From Tetraselmis striata (taxonomy: Eukaryota; Chlorophyta; Chlorodendrophyceae; Chlorodendrales; Chlorodendraceae), in NCBI GenBank assembly GCA_006384855.1, contig VCJN01003028.1, forward strand, positions 52,018-116,017: a stretch of 64,000 bases of DNA, in the 5' to 3' direction. The notes under the pieces were generated by a model. That model was not told where the DNA came from and searched no databases. It saw only the letters and a list, made by a program, of their open reading frames with translations. The position numbers and the translations under genes are program-made. Each line of letters begins with the position of its first letter. Positions within the stretch are counted from its first letter, which is position 1. Below are positions 34,238 through 43,570 of this stretch, in pieces.

Positions 34238-34981
34238 CAGTCTTTCCCAAAATTTATGCAACACCTAGAGCATCGCACTTTGGGTAACCGTATGAACCAA
34301 GGAGGTTCGTCTAGCAAAACAACAACTAAGTATGCCAGCTAGAATCTTGTGCATGGTGGTACTTGTTTGATCTTCTCTCCGTCTCGATTCCACACCTCGG
34401 GCGCCGAGTCACATTCCCTCGCACGGTCTCGTTCCATTCTACCGCCGGCATTGATGGACTCGTCGAAGGGCTTGGCGGGAAAGATCCTCGGTCGCTCGGC
34501 TGCATCGCCGCCTATATAGAACTTTGGAGCAACAAAGCTATAGACGAACGTTGTGCCTTGTGTATGCGGTCGGTTGAAGAAGAAGCTCTTGCGTCTGGAG
34601 TGACGCCAGGTGGTCGGGCAGTCGAGGTCGTCAAGTCTTCCATAGCTTGAGTCTTGTTGACGGAGAACCTCGAAATGTGACAAACAGCGACAGGTCCCTT
34701 CCTTTTATACCCGTTTTCCTCAAGGGGAGGACGCGTAACGATACTGGGACAGGCGCGCACTTTTCAGACGCGTCTTCAAATTATACGGTCCAGCTGTATC
34801 GACGAGACGATGTGGTGACACCTATTTTTGTACGTTTACGAGGTCGAAACACGCGACTATTCACGAAACGTCGCGACCGTTTTTTGGAAGAAGATTCCAG
34901 AAAATACGGCTAAGTTGGAAGGGTGTGGTACTTGCAACATGCTGATACGTGTGGTGTTGCATTATTTTTTGAGAAATGCTG
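34238..34981. mobile_element. Family 3 non-autonomous element, copy A (744 bp)
   Basis: It is flanked by TA (34236-34237 and 34982-34983). Terminal inverted repeats of about 28 bp begin CAGTCTTTCCCAAAATTTAT and CAGCATTTCTCAAAAAATAA, both running to GCAACACC. No transposase frame exists inside. On the minus strand a TATAAAA box (34703-34709) precedes an ATG at 34643 and a 43-codon frame to 34512, so a captured gene 5' end is possible. Copy B at 46189-46932 has the same length and only a handful of differences. Confidence 0.9.
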
Positions 34982-35822
34982 TAATTTGTTCATGACGAAA
35001 GTGGGTATAATCTTCGACAGCTGTGTGCCTTTCCATGAGAGTGGCTCGAATCGTGGCGGATGTGGCAGATGCAAAATTACGGCCATCGCCCGTGAGCCAC
35101 GACACATACGTAAAAGATGCTGTTACAGCTATGGCCAGATTCACAGACGCTTTGCAAACCGCAATCATCGTGCACACATGACATTTGCCATACTTATTTT
35201 GAAAGGCTTGCGCGCAATCACGTGCGTCACGAGGAGGGTCTTCCAATACTAACCGAGCTAGCCTTGCGACGCACTTGAGCTCTCCCTTTTTGAGCGTGGT
35301 GGGATTGCATTGGAGTGCCCACTCAACAAAGCGCTTGCCCCTCTCAGTCTTATTCCAATACACGGTCGCAGACTTCACGTCCAGGTTCTGCTTGATCCCA
35401 GCTACAACAAGGAACGTATCCCCACTTGGCGGGGAAACACTTAACAGGGCACCAATGTTTCCGCCCCAAAAAACTGCCGGGTTTTCCGTAAGATGTTGTT
35501 TTTCCTTTTCCCATTCATGGCGATGGAAGGGCAGAGGTCTCTTCACATTGGATGCTGCCCGGAAGTCAAAGTGTATGCAAAGAACCTTGGCGCCCTCGAC
35601 GGAATCGCATGCGGCATTGGCAATACTGGTCCCCGTCCACTGCCGTTTCCCGAGATTAGACGCCTTTTTTTCGTGTCCCGTCGCTGTTCGTAACAGTCTC
35701 GCCACATATTCAGAAGTCGTCTTGACAGTGCGAGAAGTTTCCCGGACCTGATCCGTTAAGCGCTTCAGGTCCGCCTCTCGCAGGAGGTGGTGCTCCTGCA
35801 TCCAACAAATGTCGAAGGACAT
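34962..35822 (-). CDS. Hypothetical protein with one membrane segment, C-terminus altered by transposon
   Basis: The product has 286 residues from an ATG at 35822. An N-terminal helix (residues 10-45) is followed by a mixed domain with FLVVAGIKQNLDVKSATVYW and a hydrophobic stretch (CTMIAVCKASVNLAIAVTAS) that may span a membrane. The last seven residues and the stop lie in the terminal repeat of family 3 copy A, so the native C-terminus was cut off. No family recognised. Confidence 0.5.
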   Translation of the reverse strand: MSFDICWMQEHHLLREADLKRLTDQVRETSRTVKTTSEYVARLLRTATGHEKKASNLGKRQWTGTSIANAACDSVEGAKVLCIHFDFRAASNVKRPLPFHRHEWEKEKQHLTENPAVFWGGNIGALLSVSPPSGDTFLVVAGIKQNLDVKSATVYWNKTERGKRFVEWALQCNPTTLKKGELKCVARLARLVLEDPPRDARDCAQAFQNKYGKCHVCTMIAVCKASVNLAIAVTASFTYVSWLTGDGRNFASATSATIRATLMERHTAVEDYTHFRHEQITAFLKK

Positions 35823-35830
35823 GGCCTCGT

Positions 35831-35930
35831 TAGACTACATTTCAGAAATTCAGGGACACCATATGTACGCTAAGTCCGTCCCTTTAAACGCAACGTAGTT
35901 TATGGTCCTCGAGCTTGCAAGGTGACCCAG
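35831..35930 (-). repeat. Solo family 2 Fanzor-side end (diverged)
   Basis: It matches 10398-10510 including both arms ACTACATTTCAGAAA and ACGTAGTTTATGGTCC, with several substitutions and a gap in the hairpin. No coding sequence is attached. It lies between the 35822 start codon and the 36059 LRAT-like gene. Confidence 0.8.
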
Positions 35931-36058
35931 CTCTCAAAAAATAGACGGCCGGCGAGCTAAACGCGTTAACCTGCATGCACAGGCTTTTACCTGTAGTTTT
36001 TACTTTAGTCCAGCGGGGCGAGGAGGGGGTGTGTATTTTTCCAAGAACAAACACAATT

Positions 36059-36568
36059 TCAACCATGGCTCTCTCTCCAGTTTGAACATCGTAAAAATGT
36101 GGCAAAGTGCTCGCAATTACTGAAGGGGGCGTTGTAAGGAAACTGGTATCCCTCGACAGACCGCGCAAGTCGCATAGTATCTTCGAGCGGTAGGACACCG
36201 TCCACTCCTGTGTAGTGTATCCAAGCAAAATCGGTCTTCTTAGCAACAAATGCGACCCACTCGCGCTCGCGTATGTTGGCTTGTTCATTGTTCAATCCCC
36301 ACACGTCGATGACTTTCAAGTCTCCAACATATATGCCGTGGTGCCAACCATCGCCACCCCCACCGCGAACAGCGATATGGTCTCCGGGCTTGATTTGGAC
36401 GATCAGACTGTGAGAGTCTTGGAATGTACTTGCCACAGACTCGTCGAAAGTGAGTGAAACATGCGGCAAATATTTTTTTGCGCGCATATCATCGAGATGC
36501 TTCTCGAATACAGTGATGAGATTGGCGCCCTCGCCTTCGGTATGGGCTTGAGGTTGGTGGTCTGACAT
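36059..36568 (-). CDS. LRAT-like protein
   Basis: The product has 169 residues from the ATG at 36568. It has GDGWHHGIYVGDLKVIDVWG with the paired histidines, a core domain, and SNCEHFATFLRC with the catalytic cysteine. The order and spacing (about 80 residues between His and Cys) match the other LRAT-like genes here. No membrane anchor is evident, unlike vertebrate LRAT. Confidence 0.78.
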   Translation of the reverse strand: MSDHQPQAHTEGEGANLITVFEKHLDDMRAKKYLPHVSLTFDESVASTFQDSHSLIVQIKPGDHIAVRGGGGDGWHHGIYVGDLKVIDVWGLNNEQANIREREWVAFVAKKTDFAWIHYTGVDGVLPLEDTMRLARSVEGYQFPYNAPFSNCEHFATFLRCSNWRESHG

Positions 36569-36824
36569 TGCTTGTTCCACGGGAAGGAGAGAAAAACGTC
36601 GTGAACAAACGCAAGACATATGGTGTCACGCCGGCCATGGAATGGGGGTCACTGGAGTCTCGTTTTGCATGGCCCAATACTGAGCCTTCTGATGTGCTGC
36701 CGTTCAGCCGGGAATGCTTCGTACCTTGCCAGATTTTTCCTCTTTTCAGGAGTCTTGCGTCAATTGTAAGGCGGTGGCAAGGCCATGTTTCAGAGTCAAT
36801 TATTTTTTATTGTGTGAAGCCAAA

Positions 36825-37025
36825 ATGGCCGACCCCAACGCACCGCCTCGAGATACGTCGGCAAACGTCGGACACCAAGGAGGGGGTCCTGTACCACAGC
36901 CAGACTTCGGATACCCAGTGTTCTTTGCTGTGTTCCCGCGGGAGTTTTACCGCTCACCCAGAGCCCCTGAAATCTTGGCAGAACTTCTGCAGTTGCAGCT
37001 TCGACACGTGCAACCCCGCAGGTGA
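36825..37025 (+). CDS. Small proline-rich hypothetical protein
   Basis: The 66-residue frame starts MADPNAPPRD. It contains a glycine/proline region and a C-terminal helix (APEILAELLQLQLRHV). It is divergent from the 36568 LRAT gene with about 250 bp between. Short and unsupported by any family. Confidence 0.35.
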   Translation: MADPNAPPRDTSANVGHQGGGPVPQPDFGYPVFFAVFPREFYRSPRAPEILAELLQLQLRHVQPRR

Positions 37026-37079
37026 GCTATGACACACCAATTGTGAAAATACCAGTGAGCGAACGCACCGTGACACCGG

Positions 37080-37892
37080 CTACGCCATCCAGTAAGGTCG
37101 ATATTGAGGTCGAACAACGTCAAGTCCTAGGTGCGCACACAGCTCGTCCTGTGCGCGATACACGTTGACGAGCAGGAGTGGATCTCCCACCTCCCAGCAC
37201 TCCATGGCCAGACTGATCATATACGCGATTGGCGTCATGCTGAGAACTGCGCAAAACGGCGGGTCAGCTGCCTTCAGGTGAAGAGAGTATAACCAAAAAA
37301 ACAATCGTGTATTGGGGTCATCTGTGAGGTCGCGAAGTGCCATCAGGGCCATAACCGAAGCATGAGTTTTCGGATCGGAAGGCAGGTCCTCCCAATCGTC
37401 GTGGTTGTACATCGCAGTGATTGCATCCCCAATGAAGACGGATGTAGATGTACAAGGGAGAAACTGTTCATGTAAGAATGCATAGTCCTTCTCAAAATCC
37501 TCCACAGGTCGGTCCTTTGTATTGAACAGGGTCCAGCGAAGTCCATGGTTAACTGGTCCGATTTCCGTAGGCAACCAAAGGTCTCCATCTTGAATCAGTG
37601 CCATGCCTTCGGGAAGCTGGATGGAAGCGGGGCAAGTGCTGCAATAAAAGGGGGGGATACTATGACCTTGTGGGTGTGAATTTGTGGGTGTGAAGAATGA
37701 CACGCCACGAATATTTTCCTTCGTTAAACCTGGTCCGCATGAAAGGACATGGAGTGTATTTTCGCCGTCTCGACTTGGCAGGTTTTTTACGTGTCCATCT
37801 GGACCCTTTGCCTTAATTCTGTCACTTTTCCATCTCAAAGGGGCGTCCACGCGGTGGAGAACGCTGTTATCGCTCATACCCGACGACGACAT
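37080..37892 (-). CDS. Hypothetical protein
   Basis: The product has 270 residues from the ATG at 37892; a second ATG is five codons later. There is a cysteine pair (FYCSTCPAS), and several helical segments follow in the C-terminal half (KTHASVMALMALRDL). I do not recognise the family. The frame is uninterrupted. Confidence 0.55.
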   Translation of the reverse strand: MSSSGMSDNSVLHRVDAPLRWKSDRIKAKGPDGHVKNLPSRDGENTLHVLSCGPGLTKENIRGVSFFTPTNSHPQGHSIPPFYCSTCPASIQLPEGMALIQDGDLWLPTEIGPVNHGLRWTLFNTKDRPVEDFEKDYAFLHEQFLPCTSTSVFIGDAITAMYNHDDWEDLPSDPKTHASVMALMALRDLTDDPNTRLFFWLYSLHLKAADPPFCAVLSMTPIAYMISLAMECWEVGDPLLLVNVYRAQDELCAHLGLDVVRPQYRPYWMA

Positions 37893-37955
37893 AAAAACAA
37901 GATTATGACGACGAGGTAGGGTTTTCACAAAATGGCGCCCCTGGCTACCGAACAG

Positions 37956-38599
37956 CTAAAGCATGTACGATGTCGGAGGGTACTTCTGTGCATTGACTAG
38001 AACAATCATAAGTGTCCCAGAAAAAATGGAAAACAGGGTACAACATCTATATCCTGCGTGACTAGCATCACGTATCCTAGTTCTGAGCGGGTGGTCTGCA
38101 GGAAAAAACGACTGAAACTCTAGTTCAGTGCGGCAACGACGCATCATTGCTAGCAAAATTTCACAACTTTTCTCCAGTGTAAAGCTAGAGTTTGCGTCTT
38201 GAAGTCTCGTCGCCCAATTCGTCACATGGCTTGCCGTAATTGTGAAGGAAGCGTACGATGGAGTTTTACCTAGTTTTCCCTGGCTAGTCATTTCCTGCAT
38301 CAGATCTAGGATGAGAATACCATCTACCGGTTCATATGAAATAACCTCGTTAATGAAAGCAGTGAAATTCGATTGAGTGGACGCGAAAACGTTCAAGACT
38401 CTGAGGACATCCCACTGTAAGTCCTGGCTATGCATCACCAGTTTTGCAACAAACCCAACCCATTTAGGGCAATCCGGAAGCGAGATGTTATAACCGCAAA
38501 GATCGTTGATGACTTGCAGCGCGACGTCATTGTCCAAAAGTGATGCCAAACTGGTAGAGAATTCTTGAAGTATATCGATAGCCATGTTGTCCTTTGTGA
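37956..38599 (-). pseudogene. 3' part of a gene split by family 1 copy 3
   Basis: The frame continues, after removal of the family 1 element and one TA, directly from the 41878-42341 frame on the same strand. The joined frame passes through an isoleucine codon formed across the TA and then reaches the ATG at 38585. The protein is all-helical with leucine-rich segments (HEAT/ARM-like in appearance, family not recognised). The last 30 codons are family 2 end sequence, so both ends of this half are transposon-damaged. The local ATG might still allow a shorter product. Confidence 0.7.
37968..38036 (+). repeat. Family 2 transposase-side end fragment
   Basis: GATGTCGGAGGGTACTTCTG through CCCAGAAAAAATGGAAAACA matches the end of family 2 that holds the transposase start, finishing at a TA. 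It forms the last codons of the minus-strand gene that ends at 37956. Confidence 0.85.
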
Positions 38600-38666
38600 T
38601 ACAGCTGTGTTAGGTTAGAATGGAACACCCCCTAAAAAATATAAGCCCACTTCAGATGAATGGCGT

Positions 38667-39377
38667 ATGGACAAGAGCTACGAGAATGTGCATTGCGGGC
38701 ATATTTTACCTTCTACCGATAAGAAGCAAGACATATTGGGCTCACTAAGTAAAAATAATACAATATGCGTGGATGAAACAACATTTCAGGTAAACATGAG
38801 CCCAAGAACCGGTTACGTCAAGAGGGGCTCGAGACTGTATAGACAGCACATTATCCATCGCGTAAACAAAAAGGTTTGTTTGTGTGCAATATCTCCAGTG
38901 TCAGGAGTGTTCTCAAAGCTTTACGACACAAACATCAACGGCGAACTGTTCTCTAAATTTCTAGACGAGCTTCCTTTTGAAACAGGAACAACTATAATTT
39001 TGGACAACGCCTCGATACACAAAACACAGACTGTTGCATCTGTTGCAACACGAAAAGGCTTTAATCTGAAATTTATCCCACCTTATTCACCTGATTATAA
39101 CCCTATTGAGAATGTGTTCGGTATAGTAAAGAATTCATTCAGAAAGTGGAATGTGACTAAAGGGCGAACGTTACAAGAATTCGAAGAGGGAATATTACAT
39201 TCGTTTGCCCAAAATGTAGATACGGCGACGGTTCGCAAGTGTTACTCCCATGCAAGGAAGTTCATATCCAATACGTTAGTATGCATGGAAATGGCATCAA
39301 GTGTCCGAGCGCATGTTAAGGACACGGAGTCCCTTTCTATGCGTGGAGTTTCCCAGCGCCCGGATCGCAACGCGTGA
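38667..39377 (+). CDS. Family 1 DDE transposase, C-terminally extended
   Basis: The product has 236 residues. It is identical in layout to the 24022 copy (D36, D113, E148 retained; no helix-turn-helix domain). The stop codon TAA of copy 2 is TCA here, which adds 26 residues read from the leader region. Activity is uncertain because the DNA-binding part is missing. Confidence 0.85.
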   Translation: MDKSYENVHCGHILPSTDKKQDILGSLSKNNTICVDETTFQVNMSPRTGYVKRGSRLYRQHIIHRVNKKVCLCAISPVSGVFSKLYDTNINGELFSKFLDELPFETGTTIILDNASIHKTQTVASVATRKGFNLKFIPPYSPDYNPIENVFGIVKNSFRKWNVTKGRTLQEFEEGILHSFAQNVDTATVRKCYSHARKFISNTLVCMEMASSVRAHVKDTESLSMRGVSQRPDRNA

Positions 39378-39444
39378 GACCTCCGGTACAGATGAAAGGA
39401 CTCGCCCGTGGAAGGGATCCTTTTTTGTTCTCCTCGCCGAGAAA

Positions 39445-39615
39445 AGGCTTAAGCGTTCATCAGAACTCACCACAGCATACCCTCTCTCGCTCTCGCTCCA
39501 ACCTCCCTGGAAAGGGCCTAAGCGTTCGCCAGAACACGCCGCAGCATACCCTCTCTCGCTCTCGCTCCAACCTCCCTGGAAAGGGCTTAAGCGTTCGCCA
39601 GAACACACAAAACAA
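39445..39615 (+). repeat. Tandem repeats in the Fanzor leader, family 1 copy 3
   Basis: Two and a half units of about 69 bp (CTCTCGCTCTCGCTCCAACC and following). They correspond to 3905-4080 and 24800-24965. Confidence 0.75.
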
Positions 39616-39638
39616 AACCCATCTTTACTGACAATAAC

Positions 39639-41786
39639 ATGACTACCGAGCCGTCAAAGAAAAAACGGAAGAAGGATGATGAGGAGAATAAAGTCGGAGG
39701 AAGAGGAGGGCGTTTGTCGAAAGAAGCTCTGGACAAAGTACTACAAGGATTTGACAACGTGCCCGACTTCTGGAACGACAAGCTCGTCTTCGCTTTACGA
39801 CACAACAAGATCACCGAAACGCAGCTTCAATGCTCGGCCGCAACCAGAGAGCAAGTCGTGAAGAGGTACCTGTCCAGCTTGACCAGCAACGCTGTCGTTA
39901 TGGAGAGGATCCGATCCTATTCAGTCCTGTGCACCAAACTCCACCGGCGCGCATCCGCTCTACTGAATATGGCAGTGTGTGAGAACATCAACAACGATGA
40001 CAACCTCCTCAAGATTTGCGACATCCTTTCATCCCCTCTGAAGATCAAGCCAATCGTTCTGTGTCTGCGCGACCCTCTCCCCGACCTGTTCGAGAAATGC
40101 TTGAGAAAGCACAAGTGCATCGACTCCCTGGGACCTTCGCTCAACGAACTTTCTTTGGTGTCTCACTGGTCAAACGTCAAGACCTACATCGCCAACAAGA
40201 TCCACGCAAACATAAAAACTCAGATCAAGACCCACTTTCTGAACAGGTTAAAGACCTACGTGAGGTCCCATGTGAAGGGACCTCCTGATGCTGCCGTCAA
40301 GTACTTGTTCGGCGAGTCTCCTTGCGAGAACGTCGAAGACAAGACTCTTATCGAAAGCATCGTGGACAGACTCGGTAAGGGAGGCCTCCTCAAGGACGGA
40401 CTACCGGAGATCCCGGCGGAGGGCTTGCCTTCCTCGCTGATCAAGTTTCATTTCGACCTCTGCAAAGCTTCGGAAAAGGGGTTCCGACCATTACCATTTC
40501 CCAGTATTGGTGCCAGGCACCATGCTAGAATCGACCCAGGAGTATTCTCAACTCTGATGAGGGACCTTCCCGATGCTGAGAGAGATCTTCATCGTGAGCT
40601 CAAGTTGACACGAGAGCTGTGGAACCGCAAGGCAAATCGCGTCATTGGGTACAAGAAGAGACAGAGGGAGAAGAAGGTCAAGAGGAGGGGGGAGAACAAG
40701 AGGACGAAGAAGTTCAGGCGTTACAACCGACTCAAGGTCAGAAAGTTGAAGGACACTCAGTGGGTATCTTCAATTGAAACGGACGGTGTGGCGGTCTCCA
40801 TCGTCGTCAAGACTTTACACAGACCTGCCCGAGAGGAGAAGGATGTCGATCAACATTACGAAGAGGAGCTCAGAAAGATACGAGAGGTGTACAACAACTG
40901 TTCGCCAAGCATCACCGCATTTTATCCTGGCCACGTATTCCTTCTGACAGGAGCTACCATCCCCAAATCTGACCTCAACATGGAGGCCCACAAGGGAGAA
41001 ATGGTTTCTTCTGCGAAGCATTCGGCCTTCTCACGAGCGCAGTGGGCGAAGATATGTCGTCAAGGAGAACAACGAACGTGGGAAGAAGAACGGAGGTCCA
41101 CGGTGGAGGTGAAAGAGGCTCTTGACAAGCTTACTGAAAGCGGAGGCGGGAGAAGCTCCGACATCGATACATGGGCAAAATTCGTGAAGGCGGCGGCTGA
41201 TGGGATCGATACTCTCGACAAGGAGTTTCTTCTGAACGATGAGAGATGCAAGCGTCGCTTCACCTGCTTCAGGAGGAAACAGTCTGCCCTGATGAAGGTA
41301 GCCTCAGGGTTCGCCATCCGGAAGGAAGAGAAGACTCCGATCCTCATCGGTATGGGACACGCAAACGTCAGTGCTACGATGAAAGGATGTCCTATTTCAG
41401 TTTCTACCAAGGCAATCCAGAAGTCCATCAAGCGAGCTTTCAGACAACACGACAAGAAGGGGTACATCATGAAGGTGTGGGAGCACAGGACGACAAAGAC
41501 GTGCTACAAGTGCTTCAACGAGATGGAGATCATGTACAAGGAGAAGGACGGTAAACAAGCTCCGGAAAGAGAGTCCCGCCGATGCAATCGCTGCAAACAT
41601 GGGCCGGACGAACATGGCCCTGAGAGGCCCAAGGAACGTAACCGTGACTTCAACGCCGCCAAGAACATCCTACTTGCCTTCATCGCTATCCTTCAGGACA
41701 AGCCCCGTCCTCAACATCTGTGCGTGGTCAAGCGCACCGATGACTCCGTGATCAAGGCCAGAAGGAAAAGAAAGAAGGCATCATAG
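39639..41786 (+). CDS. Fanzor with RuvC-I Asp-to-Tyr change (predicted nuclease-dead)
   Basis: The product has 715 residues, one more than copy 2 (an extra serine after KVA). The frame is open throughout. The RuvC-I motif reads AFYPG: codon 429 is TAT where copies 1 and 2 have GAT, so the first catalytic aspartate is lost. The zinc ribbon, the relocated glutamate and RDFNAAKN are intact, and so is the basic N-terminus. A protein that binds but does not cut DNA is possible. Other TnpB-derived proteins have been domesticated as RNA-guided repressors; here a simple inactivating mutation is equally likely. Confidence 0.9.
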   Translation: MTTEPSKKKRKKDDEENKVGGRGGRLSKEALDKVLQGFDNVPDFWNDKLVFALRHNKITETQLQCSAATREQVVKRYLSSLTSNAVVMERIRSYSVLCTKLHRRASALLNMAVCENINNDDNLLKICDILSSPLKIKPIVLCLRDPLPDLFEKCLRKHKCIDSLGPSLNELSLVSHWSNVKTYIANKIHANIKTQIKTHFLNRLKTYVRSHVKGPPDAAVKYLFGESPCENVEDKTLIESIVDRLGKGGLLKDGLPEIPAEGLPSSLIKFHFDLCKASEKGFRPLPFPSIGARHHARIDPGVFSTLMRDLPDAERDLHRELKLTRELWNRKANRVIGYKKRQREKKVKRRGENKRTKKFRRYNRLKVRKLKDTQWVSSIETDGVAVSIVVKTLHRPAREEKDVDQHYEEELRKIREVYNNCSPSITAFYPGHVFLLTGATIPKSDLNMEAHKGEMVSSAKHSAFSRAQWAKICRQGEQRTWEEERRSTVEVKEALDKLTESGGGRSSDIDTWAKFVKAAADGIDTLDKEFLLNDERCKRRFTCFRRKQSALMKVASGFAIRKEEKTPILIGMGHANVSATMKGCPISVSTKAIQKSIKRAFRQHDKKGYIMKVWEHRTTKTCYKCFNEMEIMYKEKDGKQAPERESRRCNRCKHGPDEHGPERPKERNRDFNAAKNILLAFIAILQDKPRPQHLCVVKRTDDSVIKARRKRKKAS

Positions 41787-41875
41787 TTGACTCAACACGC
41801 TTACAAATTACGCCGATTTGGTGCTGTCATGGAGACTAGCAAAACTAGCTGTTCCATTTCTAGCTAACACAGGTG
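41787..41875 (+). ncRNA. Candidate guide (omega) RNA scaffold, family 1 copy 3
   Basis: The 89-bp end is identical or nearly identical to that of copies 1 and 2. The adjacent outside sequence, from which a guide would be read, is TACGTCTGAACAAATCACGG, part of the gene it interrupts. Confidence 0.5.
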
Positions 41876-41877
41876 TA

Positions 41878-42341
41878 CGTCTGAACAAATCACGGATCGT
41901 GCCGACTGCCGCGCTGTGTCCAAGAACACCAGGAAGTGACAACAACTTGATGCAGAATGTCTGGAGGTTGTGATGTCGGAGTTGGTCAAGGCCTAGCGTT
42001 CCAACCACACCCAGGATGACAATAGGAACTGTGTCGGAGTCACCGGGAAGGGTATATAGGGCAAAAAATCTGACACAGGTTGTCATTAAACCATGAACAT
42101 CTTGCCCCAACAGGTCGTGTGACATCATTGTTTGCCCCACGGCGCGGACCAATTGCCGTCGCGCCGGAGTTCGAGAAACCCTTTCAAAAATGCGCAAAAT
42201 GGTGCAATACCACTGCGGGTCAGGATATTTGCCTTTTGCGTATAGAGGGTGCCCGCTTGCTGCAAGTAAGCGGTTGCACAAAGTGGGGCGTATAAGCCCT
42301 CCTGGAAAGATACCGAGGCAGCGTGTTGGGATCCAGTCCAT
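41878..42341 (-). pseudogene. 5' part of a gene split by family 1 copy 3
   Basis: The ATG at 42341 starts an all-helical protein (about 154 native residues before the insertion point) with several Leu/Val-rich helices (TVPIVILGVVGTLGLDQL). Without the insertion, the frame would continue at 38599 (see that entry) to give a protein of about 330 residues. As it stands, translation ends 21 codons into the transposon end. Function unknown. Confidence 0.7.
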
Positions 42342-42422
42342 TTGATTCGTAATAAAAGATTCGTAATAAAAACACCCATTTGGGCGCGTCGCTTCAGCGA
42401 CGACGGGGAGATCCCGTCGTGA

Positions 42423-42608
42423 TTGTCACAGAAGGAGTTCAACCTGCTCAAGGACGACTACTTTCGTGCAGTTTTCAAGGTTAAGAGCCCCGATTCCTGG
42501 ACTCTGGGAAACGAGTTGAAGACAGACGGCACGTCGCTGAGGATAAACGTCTTGCGAAAACTCGTCACTTCAGTGGCCGAAATCAAAAACACGTGGGTAA
42601 AACGGTAA
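42423..42608 (+). pseudogene. Possible relic of a third Fanzor
   Basis: A short open stretch with no ATG encodes a helix followed by SWTLGNELKTDGTSLRINVL. The TDG motif with alternating hydrophobics matches the segment just before RuvC-I in family 1 (SSIETDGVAVSIVV) and family 2 (MSLESDGVSVVL). Nothing beyond this segment is recognisable. The assignment rests on one motif. Confidence 0.3.
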
Positions 42609-42674
42609 TACCATCACACTTACTGTACTGCGGCGACCTCGCCAACGACCCACCTTGTTTTTTTGTGCAGGGAA

Positions 42675-43373
42675 TTAGTGCGTGCTGGTGGGGAACCACA
42701 CGCGGATGCGAACATCGGGCCTGTCCTCCCAGGGGATGGGGCCCGAAAACTCGTCCAGGTACACGGCGTAGTGGGAGTTGTCCGGGCACGACGGGGCGCC
42801 GAGGACGTCATGGCCGACGAGGCCACTGTTGTTCTTGCACCAGTTAACGCACGTGGGCAGAAGATTCACCGTTGCCCTGAAACTGTGCTTGTGCGGGTAA
42901 TCGCACCGGCACTCGAGGCGCTTCATGATATCGAGAGTGCTCCCGATGGCCCGGTTCACGGCGTCTGACTGCGCGGTGCACGCGATGAGACAGTTCTCCT
43001 TGCCGCCGTTGGAGCAGGACCCGAACCCGACACGGTCCTTTCCGTGCAGACCGACCAGACCATTCAAACCGAACTCGGGTACCACATCCGCGTCAGTCAC
43101 GACGCACACGTAACGGGCGTCTGCCTCGGACGACATGCGCCGCAAGAACTCGAGCTTGGCAATGTCGAAGTTGTACCACATGTCCTTAACCCCGGAGATC
43201 CAGATCTCGCGGACCTCCACCTCCGCGCCCATTTCGCGCCATTTGTGTGCGGCGGACTCGGCGCGGTCCTTAATGTCGGCGAAGGCGGCGCTGCGGTTGA
43301 AGATCGGGATCAGCACCCGGATGCGGGGGGCGTCGTCGGTGATCATTGGGACGGGGGATGTTTCGCAGATCAT
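42675..43373 (-). CDS. GT-A fold glycosyltransferase-like protein
   Basis: The product has 232 residues from an ATG. The N-terminal RIRVLIPIFNRSAAFADIK resembles the nucleotide-sugar-binding start of family 2-type glycosyltransferases, and YVCVVTDADVVPEFGLNGL contains the DxD metal-binding motif in its usual place about 90 residues later. The conserved C-terminal part has WCKNNSGLVGHDVLG. A role in glycan modification by the virus is plausible; donor and acceptor cannot be read from sequence. Upstream lies GGGAACCCGAAAAACTGAAT. Confidence 0.65.
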   Translation of the reverse strand: MICETSPVPMITDDAPRIRVLIPIFNRSAAFADIKDRAESAAHKWREMGAEVEVREIWISGVKDMWYNFDIAKLEFLRRMSSEADARYVCVVTDADVVPEFGLNGLVGLHGKDRVGFGSCSNGGKENCLIACTAQSDAVNRAIGSTLDIMKRLECRCDYPHKHSFRATVNLLPTCVNWCKNNSGLVGHDVLGAPSCPDNSHYAVYLDEFSGPIPWEDRPDVRIRVWFPTSTH

Positions 43374-43570
43374 TGTGATGAGGGAAGTTTGGTCCTGTAG
43401 GGCTGTGACTGTGTCCTGATCCGGTTCGGTTCGGTGCGTTGTTCTCGGAGTTTTTCGGGTCTGGGTAACTGAAATTGTCGTGCGCGATTAATTTTTTCGG
43501 GAACCCGAAAAACTGAATCGTTCCGACCCGATGTTATTCACAACGCCAACGCCAAAATGTCGACCCGTGA

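Larger units (their letters stand above)
38602..41875 (+). mobile_element. Family 1 Fanzor transposon, copy 3 (3274 bp, both ends)
   Basis: Flanking TA at 38600-38601 and 41876-41877. The terminal inverted repeats are CAGCTGTGTTAGGTTAGAAT (left) and CACCTGTGTTAGCTAGAAAT (right, read inward). This is the reference full-length copy and it interrupts a minus-strand gene in frame. It carries a transposase with an extended C-terminus and a Fanzor whose RuvC-I aspartate is mutated. Confidence 0.95.
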
